Below the pieces are notes generated by a model. The model saw only the letters and a list, made by a program, of their open reading frames with translations, was not told the DNA's origin and searched no databases. Positions 44,750 through 55,244 of a stretch of 64,000 bases of DNA are shown one piece after another. Made by a program: the position numbers and the translations under genes. The first letter of the stretch is position 1. Each line of letters starts with the position of its first letter. The DNA is from Branchipolynoe longqiensis (Eukaryota > Annelida > Polychaeta > Phyllodocida > Polynoidae), in NCBI GenBank assembly GCA_030323885.1, contig CM059187.1, positions 84,652,027-84,716,026 on the forward strand, given 5' to 3'.

Positions 44750-45220
44750 CACTCCTCTCAACTGCTACCGAATCCCATCTCTTAATTCCATCCATATTCC
44801 CACTGACAACCCCCTCCCGGCTACCCTTAGCCCCCAAGGTGCAGACGGAAGCTCTCCTCCAGCTCCTCTCCCCTCACTACAAACCCCCTCACGCCTTCCC
44901 GTGGGGACCGATGACCTATCGGAATGGGTGGGGGTGGTGGTGGTGGTGGGGGTAAGCGATGGGTGCCTGGTTACATCTAGGAAGGACTGTGAATCTCCTG
45001 GGATGTGTCAGAGTTCTATCCATTAGGTGTGCAGCCCGACGGTGTAAGACTTTGGTGAGAGACTGATTTGTGAGACTGTAGCCTACGTGACCGGAGTGTT
45101 AGACAGTTTAGGAGACTGGTGTGCGTGAGATGTGGATGTGGAACTTCTGTAACTATCAGATGCATATCAAGTGATAAGAGTAGAACAAAATAAAATACAT
45201 ATATGCCAAGACAATTTAAA
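44750..45220. other. No gene recognised
   Basis: Includes a ggtggtggtggg microsatellite at 44930-44951. ORF 44685-45026 lacks domains. Confidence 0.45.
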
Positions 45221-45224
45221 AAAA

Positions 45225-45395
45225 ACTAACACCAACCAATTACCTATCTGCTACTGAAATGCAGGCAATCAAATAACTTATCAGCAGCTACTGTGTGGTA
45301 AGATAACACCAACACTACAACCGGCCAGCAGTCCCGGGCCTATATGCTATGGACAGTATAAATACAGCCTCAATAAAGAAATATAAAAGAATGTA
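45225..45395 (-). repeat. 175-bp interspersed repeat, copy 3 (inverted)
   Basis: Reverse-oriented copy: ccaattacctatctgctact at its left, tacagcctcaataaagaaat at its right. Pairs with 46175-46350 as long inverted repeats around 45747-46140. Confidence 0.85.
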
Positions 45396-45746
45396 TCCAT
45401 AAATATTTGGACAGAATGTTGCTGCTACGTTTACAGCAAGCACACTAAATCGAACTGCTGGCCTCTTCCATTTTATTTTTTACAGCTTATTTTTTATTCA
45501 CATACATACAATTAGGGAAATACTCCTCCTGTAGGAGTGATGCTTCTTCAATATTAATTTTTATTTTCTTTACATATTTTTCTTTTTATGTAGATACATT
45601 TAGGGGGGAAATCCTCCTGGGTGATTGACATAGGGGTTACAATCACCGCTCTAAGGGGGGCACTCCACCAATGCGTCATACCCATATAGAGGTAAACGGA
45701 AGTGCGGCCATTGTGGCAATACAACCACAATAACAAACCCAACTAA

Positions 45747-46140
45747 CTCAATGCGTTGTCAATGGCAGTGAGCAATCTTCAAACAGAAAAAGTGAAATAT
45801 CTCTAAAACCACAATACCTAGACACAAACTGCTTGGAATACATATAGAAAACACATTCAACGAACAGATTATATTAAATGTATAAGGTTAGGGTTCTGCA
45901 TTTCTATTAATTTGAAATAAAATAGACGTTTTTCACTGCACATACCGGCAAACTCAATGCATTCTCAATGGCTGTGAGCAATCTTCATACAGAAAAGATT
46001 AAATACCTCTAAAGCCACACTACCTAGACACAAACCGCTTGGAACACACATAGAACACATGTTAAATTGATAAGATTAGGGTTGTGAATTTCTATTAATT
46101 TTGAATAAAACTGACGTTTTGCACTGCGCCTACCGGAAAA
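45747..46140 (+). repeat. Tandem pair of a 190-206-bp repeat
   Basis: Units 45747-45952 and 45953-46140 each start ctcaatgc and contain gagcaatcttca(a/t)acag, agaaaacaca-like and ttagggtt(c/g)tg(c/a)atttctatt. Diverged copies make up the arms of the large inverted repeat at 60.6-61.2 kb. Confidence 0.88.
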
Positions 46141-46174
46141 CTCAATGTGTTGTTTACTGGGTTTTTTTAATTTC

Positions 46175-46350
46175 TTTTTTATTGAGGCTGTATTTATACT
46201 GTCCATAGCATATAACCCTGGGTATTCAGGCTTGTTTTCAATGCTGGCCAGCTGTAGTGTTGGTGTTATCTTATCACACAGTAGCTGCTGATAAGGTATT
46301 TGATTGCCTGCATTTCAGTAGCAGATAGATAGTTGGTTGGTCTGGTTAGT
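46175..46350 (+). repeat. 175-bp interspersed repeat, copy 2
   Basis: Same orientation as 35920-36120; forms the right-hand arm opposite 45225-45395. Confidence 0.85.
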
Positions 46351-46639
46351 AGTCTATGTTAATTTGTTTGGATTTTCTTGGCATAAATGTGTTTTATTTC
46401 TTCCACTCTTACTATTAGAATAGCCTACTTCTATTTACATGGTTCATATTGCCACAATAGCCGCACATCCGGTTTATGACGTGACGGGAATACCCTCTAT
46501 TGCTGGAATACCGAAGACAGTTTCCGCTTCAAGAAATTACCTTTGCCGCTCCATAGCCTCAAAGACAACAAATGAGCAGCTGATATCAACCCTTTTATAC
46601 CCTGGCAAGATTTGCATGCATTTAAAGGTGTATAACCCG

Positions 46640-46750
46640 ATGAAAATATCACATTTTTAAAACCAAAACAATTATCTAGATTTGATTCTCCATATCTTAC
46701 TTAGGTACTGGTGTGTTTATTAAATATGTCTTGCCCCATCTAACTCAATG
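46640..46750 (+). repeat. Interspersed repeat X, 5' part (one 17-bp unit only)
   Basis: atcacatttttaaaaccaaaacaat, then gtttattaaatatgtcttgcc, then caatg-ta match 63305-63430. Here the segment upstream has a single cacattttt unit, whereas the 63-kb copy has about 27. Confidence 0.7.
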
Positions 46751-46759
46751 CAGTATACA

Positions 46760-47240
46760 TTCGTACCTGTGTTCAGTGACCCCTGGGATAGGCGAACCCT
46801 TCCCAAGTGCGCACAATTTTTGAACGCGCAAACTGTCCTCATTTCATTTCCTTGTTCCTGCTATGACAGCTGCTATATGAGGACAACATCGGTATTCATG
46901 CAGAGCTGTTCGCTTAAGCCAGCTACTACGGTATGTAACATACATGTTCCCGGTAGATAAAAGATTAACGCTGTACTTGCAGTAGAGGTGAAAACCAACC
47001 CATTAGGAAAAGTGGCGAAAGAGTGGGTAAATTAAATCAGCACATAAATTCTTAATTTAAGAAGCAAAATACATTAATTTACAGCTTGACATTTACCGAC
47101 TACTTTTGAGTTGAAAAGTATAATAAAACATGCAATTTATGCAACTTTAAACGTGAAATTGACAGGATTCTGTGATCACCATCTTGTCTTTTTGCATTCT
47201 CTTCCACTTCACCAATTATATGCCGATATAACTAGCCATT
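46760..47240. other. No gene recognised
   Basis: AT-rich DNA with no ORF of note. Confidence 0.45.
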
Positions 47241-47254
47241 AGACACTGGAACCG

Positions 47255-47595
47255 AACCAGACGGCATGGCTGAATGAGTTAGAGTGTCCGTCTCCAGGGT
47301 TTGTAGACCATGGGATCATGAGTTCGAACCCTGGTCGAGTCAAACCGATGATTTAAAAATTGATACATGTCGCCTCCTAAGCAGGCATTCGGCATTATTA
47401 GGATAGGGCAAGGACTGACTGGTTGGCTCAGTGTCAGGATAATGTGACTGAGTGGGATATCAGGTCATGGTGCTGGCAGCCTGGTATCCCAGTGGGGCAG
47501 CACTATAAAGTTGCCATGAGTGTGCAATCACAAGTTGGTACCTGTGTTGATATGACCATAGATGTTGCTAGGACGTAAAACAACAATACATAAAT
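47255..47595 (+). repeat. SINE, type 1 head, full length with target-site duplication (reference copy)
   Basis: 341 bp bounded by a 10-bp direct repeat actggaaccg (47245-47254 and 47596-47605). The head has an A-box-like tggctgaatgagttagagtg and a B-box-like gagttcgaaccctggtc (near 47321); this resembles a Leu/Ser-type tRNA and would recruit RNA polymerase III. The body has ggcattattaggatagggca, aggataatgtgactgagtgg and gtggggcagcactataaag. The end is gatgttgctaggacgtaaaa plus a caa-rich tail, probably borrowed from a partner LINE. At least twelve other copies or fragments are in this window. Confidence 0.95.
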
Positions 47596-47609
47596 ACTGG
47601 AACCGGGAA

Positions 47610-48155
47610 TTCCACTTCGTTTTCCAAACTAAAGCTATTTTCGTGCATATTTAGACTACGTTGTCGTCATTCACCCCTCCTCTGCGTAGGGTTGAATCTT
47701 GTATCTAGATTCCCTAGTGCATATGCACTTTACCTTGCCCGTCACCACATCGCTCTTAAGGCATGGCATGGGAAGCACACTTTTACTTTTAGAGATGCAG
47801 GCCAGCTAGTGGTGAGACTCAAGCTGCCATTTGCCATGGTAGGCTTTGGCAAGCCGCTATGCTAGGCCCTGAGACGGGTGTGCCTATTTAACCCGGGCAC
47901 TTGGCCTACTGGCTGGCTATCCATTTGCGGCGTGAGATTAGCGCGTGGGAAGATTGTAGCCGCGCAGCGTGAGGTTAGCGGCCATGCAAATAACCGCCGA
48001 ATTATTCATGACGCCCCTCCCACCCCGCCCACCTCCCTACCAAAATGAATCGGACGCGTCTCTAATCGCAGTCCCTTCAGTCACGTGATAGCCGGCCTTG
48101 AGAAGCGGTGGTGTCCTTTCTTTGCTGTGGGGGGGGGGGGTGGATACCAGCGGCG
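47610..48155. other. No gene recognised
   Basis: Unassigned; poly-G at 48129-48140. Confidence 0.45.
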
Positions 48156-48158
48156 GCT

Positions 48159-48777
48159 AAAGCTAAGATTCCTTACACGCGGCATGAAGCATGCGGTATG
48201 CGAATGCGAATGCAGCAAAAATTTGAAACGTCTTGAAGTCAATGGGCTACATTCCTTACATGCGGTATGCGAATGTGAATGTGAATGCGGCAACTCGATC
48301 GGTCCCTGTAGCAATCGGTGCGGCATGTGGCATGCAGCATGTGGTATGCGACTAGAAACCTCAGTCGCACGTGTCCATTAGTTTTAGACGAGGAGAGGCG
48401 ACTGATCATTACGGAACGGTCACACACACAGGGCTGCGGAGGGGAAACATATGGTAGTGGTGCTGGTGGGAAGACGGACGGTAACGGGTTGGTAAAAATG
48501 CTACCATATCCACAGAAATATGAATGCTTATCTATAATTTGGTAATTATAAAGGTAGGAACCCCCATGTGACGTACCAAGAGGTGCATAAATATATATGC
48601 CATATTAGGTCATATACAGTGCAGTATGGAGCACACTTGTTTATTTTTATTTTTGAAATATAGCCAGTCATGTCCTGCATGCCGCATGCCGCATGCCACA
48701 TGCCGCATACCACGTAGAAGGAATCCTCCCATTCGCATACCGCATGCCGCATACCACGTATAAGGAATCTTAGCTTA
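48159..48777. mobile_element. About 620-bp inverted-repeat element with gcatgc-rich subterminal repeats
   Basis: The ends agctaagattcctta (48161-48175) and taaggaatcttagct (48761-48775) are inverted copies. Inside both ends are dense repeats of gcatgccgcat(a/g)cca and gcggtatgcgaatg. Secondary copies of the terminal phrase (attccttac near 48250; aaggaatcc near 48719) lie inward. A partial relative is at 38730-38932. It looks like a non-autonomous DNA transposon; superfamily unassigned. Confidence 0.75.
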
Positions 48778-48789
48778 AAACTGGGAGAA

Positions 48790-49255
48790 GCTATAATTTC
48801 TATTTACTGTGTTTGCTGCAAACGAAGCGGCAACATCATGTTCTAATTGTTGTGGCAGTGCAAAGGAAACGACAATATAATGAATTAGATAAAGGCCCAC
48901 AGTGGGCGCCCAGCTGTGTGCCTTGTGAAATATTGTAATCGTTTGGATTTGATTCTGATACGCAGGCAGATGTTCTTAGCAAGGTCCTGTCGCCGCTTTG
49001 AGTGGCGCGCCATGTGAAAGGTCCTTATCTCTGCGCGCCATTGTTACTACACAGATAAGCGAGCCCGGGTTATTTATTGCCGGGTATCTGTGCAGGAGAC
49101 AGCGGTCTTAGCTTGTCGCAATCAACAAATGGAATAGTCAATGTGGCTTTAATGAAATGAGATAAATATGCGCATTGCAGCGAGGCAGATGTGGGTAGTT
49201 GGGGCTGCGTGGAACAGTGTTGGCATTATTAACTGGGTGGGTGCCTGCCATGGGT
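48790..49255. other. No gene recognised
   Basis: Unassigned sequence. Confidence 0.45.
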
Positions 49256-49261
49256 TTGGAC

Positions 49262-49576
49262 CGGACCACGGTGGCTGAATCGGTTGAGCGCAGGCCTCCC
49301 GCGCGGAAGGTCTGGAGTTAAATTCCCAGTCTAGTCAAACCAATGACTTTCACAATTGATATTTGTCACTTCCTAACCAGGTACTCGGTATTAATAGGAT
49401 AGGACAAGGCTTGGTTGGCTTGGTGTCAGGATAATGTGGAGGAGTGGGACATTAGCTCATGGTGCTCCCAGTTTGGCAGCACTATAAAGGCACCCTTCAG
49501 TATGCACTGTCACAGGTCGGTATCCGTCCTGATATGACCGTAGATGATTCCGGGACATAACACTCTAACAAACAAG
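49262..49576 (+). repeat. SINE, type 2 head
   Basis: Head acggtggctgaatcggttga...agttaaattcccagtctagtc, body with a deletion before ctcccagtttggcagcac, and tail gggacataacactctaacaa. Confidence 0.88.
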
Positions 49577-49621
49577 CCATTGGCCTGATCACTACTGGGA
49601 CAGTGGGAGACAAAGCTGTGA

Positions 49622-49822
49622 TAATAAATATATCATTTAATACTAAATATATCATTTAATAATAAATATATTATTTAGTAATAAATATATAATTTAATAA
49701 GTAATATATCATTCAATAATAGATATCTATCATTTAATAATATATATATATCATTTAATAAGAAATATATCATTTAATAATATATATATATATGTCATTT
49801 AATAATAAATATATCATTTAAT
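49622..49822 (+). repeat. About 20-bp AT minisatellite (atatatcatttaataataa)
   Basis: About nine units with tcatttaata at their core, interleaved with TA runs. Confidence 0.88.
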
Positions 49823-49824
49823 TT

Positions 49825-50000
49825 GCATCCAGAGATGGTTAAATACTTATAGATTAGAAATAGAATGGATTTAAAAAAATAGATTTTTTGTCCAAACCCG
49901 AATATTAATAATTAACTAGTCTATTCCACAACCTGCTGATTCGTTAGTAGTACATTGGGCTGAACTGCCTAAAACATGCCTGGTTTGGGAAGCTAAAGAT
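49825..50000. other. No feature recognised
   Basis: AT-rich flank of the repeat described next. Confidence 0.4.
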
Positions 50001-50125
50001 TGTAGTTCATATCTATTACTATTTCAAGTCTCTGTATGTACAACAACAAGTATATTTATTATTTGTTTGCTTGGTTTTGCTCGGTTTCGCTCCTGTTTCA
50101 CTAAGACCAAAATGCGTGGTCACCA
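50000..50125 (+). repeat. Host repeat without insertion (paralogous empty site of the Harbinger element)
   Basis: ttcatatctattactatttc, then ctctgtatgta, then caagtatatttattatttg, then cggtttcgctc align with the left flank (50707-50749) joined to the right flank (55618-55740) of the Harbinger transposon. This supports the inferred transposon boundaries. Confidence 0.75.
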
Positions 50126-50129
50126 AACT

Positions 50130-50705
50130 GGGTGCAAGCAGCCCATTTTGGGAAGACAAAGCATTATATGTTATACCGACTCACCCAGTGGGGAGGCTAA
50201 TGATTAACATGTGTTCATATATACATAAATAATACCCAAACTCGTAGAGGTCGAACATGAAATCACCAAAATCTACAAATGGAAACGGAAATAGCCCTAT
50301 ATGGGAACCATCATTTGTATACTCATGTTGAATAATCAAAATCCAGCAAACGGAAATGGAAATCGATCGTTGAACTTCACTACGCAGCAAACAGAATGGA
50401 CAACAGTGATTGGTTAATAATATATTGGAGAGCAAAACAATTTGCCGATAGACACAGTGCAAAACTTTGATTCTATTCAAAAGTAATATGAAAAAAAGAA
50501 CAATTTGGCATAAACAAATGCAATATTAATAGTCTATTCCACGGAAACGACCGTATTCGATTATCACCACCGCGACTCGGGTCACCGGAGCCACTAGAAT
50601 TTCAAATCGAACACCGCAAGTGGAGTGCAAAAATACTATCGAATACGGCCACCAAGGTGGGGCCCCCACCAAGGTGGGGAGGGGGGGGAGGTCGGTCCTA
50701 AGCAT
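50130..50705. other. No gene recognised
   Basis: AT-rich DNA. A near-duplicate phrase gtctattccac (49920 and 50532) suggests that this region and 49.9-50.1 kb derive from a duplicated repeat. The ccaccaaggtggggcccccacc palindrome-like motif lies at 50650-50677. Confidence 0.4.
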
Positions 50706-50746
50706 TTCTTATTCATATTACCTATTATTATTTCAGTCTCTGTTTG

Positions 50747-50786
50747 TAAAGGCCCTGTCACATTACGGCTTATGGCGGGAGCGTAT
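50747..50786 (+). repeat. Harbinger left terminal inverted repeat
   Basis: Starts taaaggccctgtcacattac and continues into tatggcgggagcgtat; one mismatch to the right end (t versus g at 50770). Confidence 0.95.
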
Positions 50787-51258
50787 GGCGGCGTAGCCGC
50801 TTTACGTCATATACGTCGGCATACGCCGTATACGCTACTCATACGCTACTCATACGCTACTCATACGCTACTCATACGCTACTCATACGCCGTCAGTTGA
50901 CGGCTTATGTGAAGCGTATGAGGCATACGCCGCCATACGCTTTCATAAATCCGTCCGTCCCCATTTTTTTGTGCATGCTCAAAAAATCTCGACCTACGGG
51001 GGCGTATGGGCCATACGCTACTCATACGCCGGCGTACGCTCCGCATACGCTCCTCGTACGCTGGGGGTACGCCGGCGTATGCTAGGGGTATGCCGGCGTA
51101 CGCTACTCGTACGCTCAACTTGCGTCACGGGCGTATCAGGGGCGTATCTCGGGCGTATGCAGCGTACGCAGAACCTACGCGTTGCATATGAGAGCGTATG
51201 AAAAGCGTATGGGAGGCGTATGCGAAGCGTATGGCGGCGTATGCCCGACCTATGGTCT
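50787..51258. repeat. Harbinger left subterminal repeats
   Basis: Dozens of short elements of the type catacgctactcatacgct and agcgtatg, in both orientations, cover most of this 470 bp. The densest is a run of five catacgctact units at about 50838-50890. The same kind of motif recurs at the right end (55320-55510), so these are candidate binding sites for element proteins. Confidence 0.88.
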
Positions 51259-51261
51259 CGG

Positions 51262-51270
51262 TATATAAAA
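51262..51270 (+). promoter_or_regulatory. TATA box of Harbinger transposase gene
   Basis: tatataaaa lies 50 bp upstream of the transposase ATG, in the context ctcggtatataaaagc. The same context precedes the other element gene on the opposite strand, so the two genes probably share regulation. Confidence 0.8.
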
Positions 51271-51319
51271 GCGACCCACGCCATTCCTTCGGTCATTCCT
51301 GCTCTGCTGCTCATACAGG

Positions 51320-52624
51320 ATGGATGCCCAGGCACTGCAAGCACAGTTCCAGCTTTTCTACAGAGTTGCCCTTTATCACCATGAGCTTACTCTACTCCTC
51401 ATGGTTCTTCTGGCGTCCCGTATCGAGAGACGAAGGAGGAGGGAGCGGCGGCGACGATCAGTGTGGGTCAGACCCTGGATTGGGAGGCGGCCACAGTTTG
51501 GCTTGTTCGACAAGCTCATGGTCGAGCTCCGCAGCGAGGACACCGCGTCGTTTGTGAACTTCATGCGGCTGCCTCCCCAATTGTTTGACGAGATTGTGGC
51601 GCGAGTGGGACCCAGGATCACACAAAAACGGTCCACATTCAGGGTGCCGCTCGACCCGGCGCTGAAAATAGCACTTACTCTGCGGCACCTGGCATCCGGC
51701 ACAAAATACTCCTCCATGAAGTTTGGGTGGAGGGTGCCCCACAACACACAGTCGCTGATAGTGCGTGAAGTCTGCAAGGCCATCGTCGACGAGTACATGG
51801 CCGAGGTCATGACGTGTCCGACGACTCCAGAAGGGTGGCCTGCCATCGCGGACCTCTGTGTGGAGAGGTGGAACTTCCCCCATACCTGTGGCGCTCTGGA
51901 TGGGAAGCACATCGCCTGCCGGTGCCCTCCAAAGAGTGGGGCGCTCTACTACAACTACAAGGGCTTTTTCTCCGTGGTCCTGTTGGCGCTTGTAGATGCG
52001 GATTACAAATTTATCTGGGCAGATATTGGCGGTATGGGCTCCGCGTCCGATGCCCAGATCTACAACGCCTCCGAGCTGAAGGCGTGCACAGAAGGTGGCA
52101 CCATCGGCTTTCCGAACCCTGAACCGCTCGTCGACGGCCAGAAGGATGTGCCGTATTTCCTGATCGGTGACGACGCTTTTGCCCTGCGGCCGACCATGAT
52201 GAAGCCGTACGGCAAGAGGGGCTTGACCAATGATGAGCGACTCTTCAACTACCGGCTTTCCCAAGCTAGGAGAGTGGTGGAGAATGGCTTTGGCATTCTA
52301 GCCAACCGCTTCCAAGTGCTCCTGACGACTATGCAGCACCACCCCTCCAATGTGAAGCTCATCGTCAAGGCATGCATGGTTCTGCACAACCTCATGAGGA
52401 CACGCTACCCAGCGCTACAGAACATGCAGCTGGATCGTCCCGAGACAGCCAACAACAACTTTGTGCCTGGAGGTTGGCGAGAGGGCCACAACCTTCGTGA
52501 CATTAACGTTGAACCTGTTAACCCCAACACCGCGTCCAAGCTAGGAAAGGAACAGCGCAATCTAATTAAAGACTGGGTCGTCTCACCTGCCGGAGCACTG
52601 TCATGGCAAGACAGGATGATCTGA
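51320..52624 (+). CDS. PIF/Harbinger DDE transposase (HARBI1-like nuclease)
   Basis: A single intact 434-aa exon, start ATG at 51320, stop TGA at 52622-52624. The N-terminus has an Arg-rich stretch (residues 35-47) followed by VRPWIGRRPQFGLFDKL, typical of Harbinger nucleases. An HTH-like region at about 112-165 precedes the DDE_4-type nuclease core: GALDGKHI (Asp194), GSASDAQIYNAS (Asp244), LIGDDAF (Asp284/285) and RRVVENGFGILANRF (Glu321). These are the acidic blocks expected for catalysis. It would cut and join element ends in the nucleus, usually with a Myb/MADF-type partner that brings it to DNA; the minus-strand gene in this element is that candidate. Length is in the usual range for the family. 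No frameshift or stop is seen. Which Asp completes the triad needs alignment. Confidence 0.95.
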   Translation: MDAQALQAQFQLFYRVALYHHELTLLLMVLLASRIERRRRRERRRRSVWVRPWIGRRPQFGLFDKLMVELRSEDTASFVNFMRLPPQLFDEIVARVGPRITQKRSTFRVPLDPALKIALTLRHLASGTKYSSMKFGWRVPHNTQSLIVREVCKAIVDEYMAEVMTCPTTPEGWPAIADLCVERWNFPHTCGALDGKHIACRCPPKSGALYYNYKGFFSVVLLALVDADYKFIWADIGGMGSASDAQIYNASELKACTEGGTIGFPNPEPLVDGQKDVPYFLIGDDAFALRPTMMKPYGKRGLTNDERLFNYRLSQARRVVENGFGILANRFQVLLTTMQHHPSNVKLIVKACMVLHNLMRTRYPALQNMQLDRPETANNNFVPGGWREGHNLRDINVEPVNPNTASKLGKEQRNLIKDWVVSPAGALSWQDRMI

Positions 52625-52741
52625 CAAAACATTTTATCAGTCTGTATGCGCTGTGTCTGTCTACTGTTTTTGCAAACATGTCTGTGATGTTGTGACATCT
52701 CTCCTGTTATATGAGATGCTAATGTTTATATGTCTAGTATA

Positions 52742-52747
52742 AAATAA
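52742..52747 (+). terminator. Polyadenylation signal of transposase gene
   Basis: aataaa 118 bp downstream of the stop codon, in an AT-rich stretch. Confidence 0.6.
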
Positions 52748-52985
52748 ACGATATCATTTTATAGATATGAAAACACAATTTTACATGTCTGTTACGTTCT
52801 TTCGCTCCTTAATTTTAAGTCATCTAGTAATGTAATTGTAATGAATCTCCTCTCTTTTTACATACATACTAAGAACACAGGAAAAAATAGAGTTTTAATT
52901 TTAATGTTAATTGTACTTTAATATATAACAATTAAATGATGGCATGCCTTTACTGAACATGGACACAAAAATTAAAATTGACAGT

Positions 52986-52999
52986 ATATTTATTTATTT
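52986..52999 (-). terminator. Polyadenylation signal of the MADF gene
   Basis: tttatttatttt on the plus strand reads aaaataaataaa on the minus strand, about 120 bp past the stop at 53116. The two genes therefore converge with separate signals. Confidence 0.55.
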
Positions 53000-53115
53000 T
53001 AGCATCTTGACATATAAATGTACAAACAATATATAAACAATATATATACATATATACATACAAATGTACAAAGATAAATAAAAACTTAAGACTACATATA
53101 TACACATATTTACAA

Positions 53116-55211
53116 TCACTTCTCTCCCTTGCCATTAGAAGTGGCATCAGCTGGCGACTGTGTGGCTGACGAGGGGAATACGTCCAAATTTGCGCCCAAC
53201 ATGCCAGATATGCCGGACAGCCCCGACAAGTTCAATAGTCCTTCTGGGCTGGCCGACTCAGACAAGTTCACTGGGGTGGGGTCGACGTGTGTCGGAGTCA
53301 CAATGTCTGCAGCAGCGCAAGTCCCCGGCCATGCCGCACCCACAGTGGGCGGAGCACCCGCGCGCACCACGACTCCGGGAGAGCCCCTTGTGTGTCCCGC
53401 CATCCCTAATGTCCGTAGTTGTCCAGCAGTGTGTGACGGCCGTACCACCAGCGGAGCTGCGGGCGCCCCGTGACCTACGGAGGTTGGAGGTAGAGGCTGA
53501 GGCTGAGGCGGAAGACTTGGCAGAGGCGGCTGTGGCTGTGGCTGATGAGGAATCTGCGGCTGCCCCATATAGTGCTGCACATACTCGTGTGTTTGTGAAG
53601 CCCATGGTGATGCCGGTGGTGGCTGGTGAGTCCACTGGTGGGGTTGAGGCTGGTATGCCTCACTTGCAGACACACGAGCAGGTCCAGGAGCAGGTGCAGG
53701 AGCAGGTGCAGGATCAGGAGCAGCCACACAAACCACTGGGGCCACGAAGGTTCCTTCCTCCTCCTCCAGATGGTGCGACGCCATGCGGTTGAGTGCACCG
53801 CAAACCGACACAAACCGCTCCTCCGGCATCGTGAGGATCATGTCCCGCATATAGTTGGCGAATGCCACTCGCTTCGTCACCGCCGGTGGATGTGGAGGTG
53901 GAGGAGGAGGCGGCTGCATTACCTTGAGGATGTCGGCAGACTCATCGAACCTCTTGTGGATGGCAGCGAGGAGGTTGTTGTCTCCCCTTTCCCCGCTCTT
54001 GGGATGTAGCGGGGGGAGTGGGTCCATCCTCGTCCATCGCCAGCTCCACATCGGTCGGGACATTCTCCTCCAAGCTGAGATCAAGCTGCGGAGCCGCGAC
54101 AGGACTGGCCAACTGCAAAACAAAATCATAACATAACATAAGTAACATGAATGCAAATCGATATTTCGACAAAAGACACGACAAGTCAACAGTAAATCAA
54201 AATTATATAAAGCAAAAATAATTAACGTTAAATGCAGACATGGATTTATAACGATTATATCATGACACATCTATTGTCAATAACATTAACAAATTACTAG
54301 AATATTAGATGTTGCTAGGACGTAAAACAACAACAAACAAACAAACAAACATAAATACAACAAAAGCATAACATAACAAACTAGAATACGATACTAATGG
54401 CCGCACTTGTCAGAACGAAAAAAGATTATGTACTTACACTCCTGCAGGGCTCCGGTCGGTGACGGACGACGGACCGCAGGAACCTGAACTTGCGCAGGAT
54501 CCACTGCTCCCGCTCAGTCAGGTCAGCGGCTCCGTCCCCGCTCTTTTTGTTGTGGAGCCGCGTGTTCGTGTCCCTGAGCGACTTGAACCACTTCTGGAGA
54601 TGGACTGTTGTGGTCCCCAGAAGTGTCGCCTGGTCCTCCCACATCTTGGCCTTTCTGTCTGAGCGGCAGTAATCCGTGAGCTTCATGTTCCAAATGATGG
54701 GGTTCTCCTCGAGGAAGTCCAACATTTGACCCTCCTTGAAGACCGACAGAGAACAGTCGCTCTTCTTGGCCCTCCGTCTCTTTGACGTGCCGATGGCAGC
54801 GGTGCTGGTGGAGGCGGCGGAGGCGGCGGAGGCAGCGGACGACGCCCGTGAGCTGCCCGCAGAGGCAGGAGATGGCGAGCTGGAGCGGAGACGCCAGCGT
54901 TGCGTCGTCGACCTCTCCACTTCCATCTCCAGCTCCTCCAGTGGAGAGTGGTGTTCTGGAGAGTAGTGTTGTGGAGAGTGGTGTTCTGGAGAGTGGTGTG
55001 GAGAGTGGTGAGGTGGCGAGGCAGGTGAGGAGGCTGGTGATGGAGAGCATTGTAACAAAGTCTGCCTCTTTCTGCCTCTCCCACGGCCTAGTCCTCCTCC
55101 TGTAGTAACAGCAGCTCTGGAGGCTGGTGTAGTAGCAGTAGTACTGGTAGTAGTAGTAGTAGTAGCAGTAGCAGAAGCAGCAGCAGCAGTGGTGTTCCTC
55201 TTAGCAGGCAT
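53116..55211 (-). CDS. MADF-domain accessory protein of the Harbinger element (two exons, one apparent frameshift)
   Basis: Exon 1 runs 55211-54438 (258 codons, ATG at 55211), the intron 54437-54113 (GTAAGT donor, TTTTGCAG acceptor, phase 0) and exon 2 54112-53116. The exon 1 peptide has a Ser/Thr/Ala-rich start, an AT-hook-like GRGRGRKR (about 42-49), His-Ser-Pro repeats (about 68-90), a basic KRRRAKK (144-150) and a MADF domain at about 163-247 (MLDFLEENPIIWN, WEDQATLLG, LQKWFKSLRDTNTRL). MADF is a Myb-related DNA-binding fold that often accompanies Harbinger nucleases. Exon 2 starts in the spliced frame (LASPVAAPQLDLSLEEN) but must shift by one base near the six-G run at 54011-54016 to continue into SGERGDNNLLAAIHKRFDES and a long Pro/Gln-rich tail ending GKGEK. 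Either the copy is mutated or the run is a sequencing error. A longer frame upstream of 55211 is open, but its start lies before the TATA box, so I prefer 55211. Confidence 0.85.
54113..54437 (-). other. Intron of the Harbinger MADF gene
   Basis: 325 nt, canonical GT-AG on the minus strand, AT-rich, and phase 0 on both sides. It holds a plus-strand SINE tail fragment. Confidence 0.8.
54303..54350 (+). repeat. SINE 3'-tail fragment inside the intron
   Basis: attagatgttgctaggacgt, aaaacaacaa and (acaa)n match the end of the SINE family. Only the last about 50 bp are present, as in a severely 5'-truncated retroposition. Confidence 0.85.
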
Positions 55212-55244
55212 GGTGGCAGAGTGAGGGGAGCCTGTTGCTCCAGG

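Noticed and set aside
47255..47335. Candidate tRNA-Leu/Ser gene
   Set aside because: Part of a full SINE with a target-site duplication.
51458..52264. 268-codon minus-strand ORF opposite the transposase
   Set aside because: Shadow of the transposase gene; it has no domain, whereas the plus strand is clearly a DDE transposase.
53160..53792. 210-codon plus-strand ORF within the MADF gene region
   Set aside because: Shadow ORF opposite the Pro/Gln-rich exon 2; no promoter, domain or supported start.
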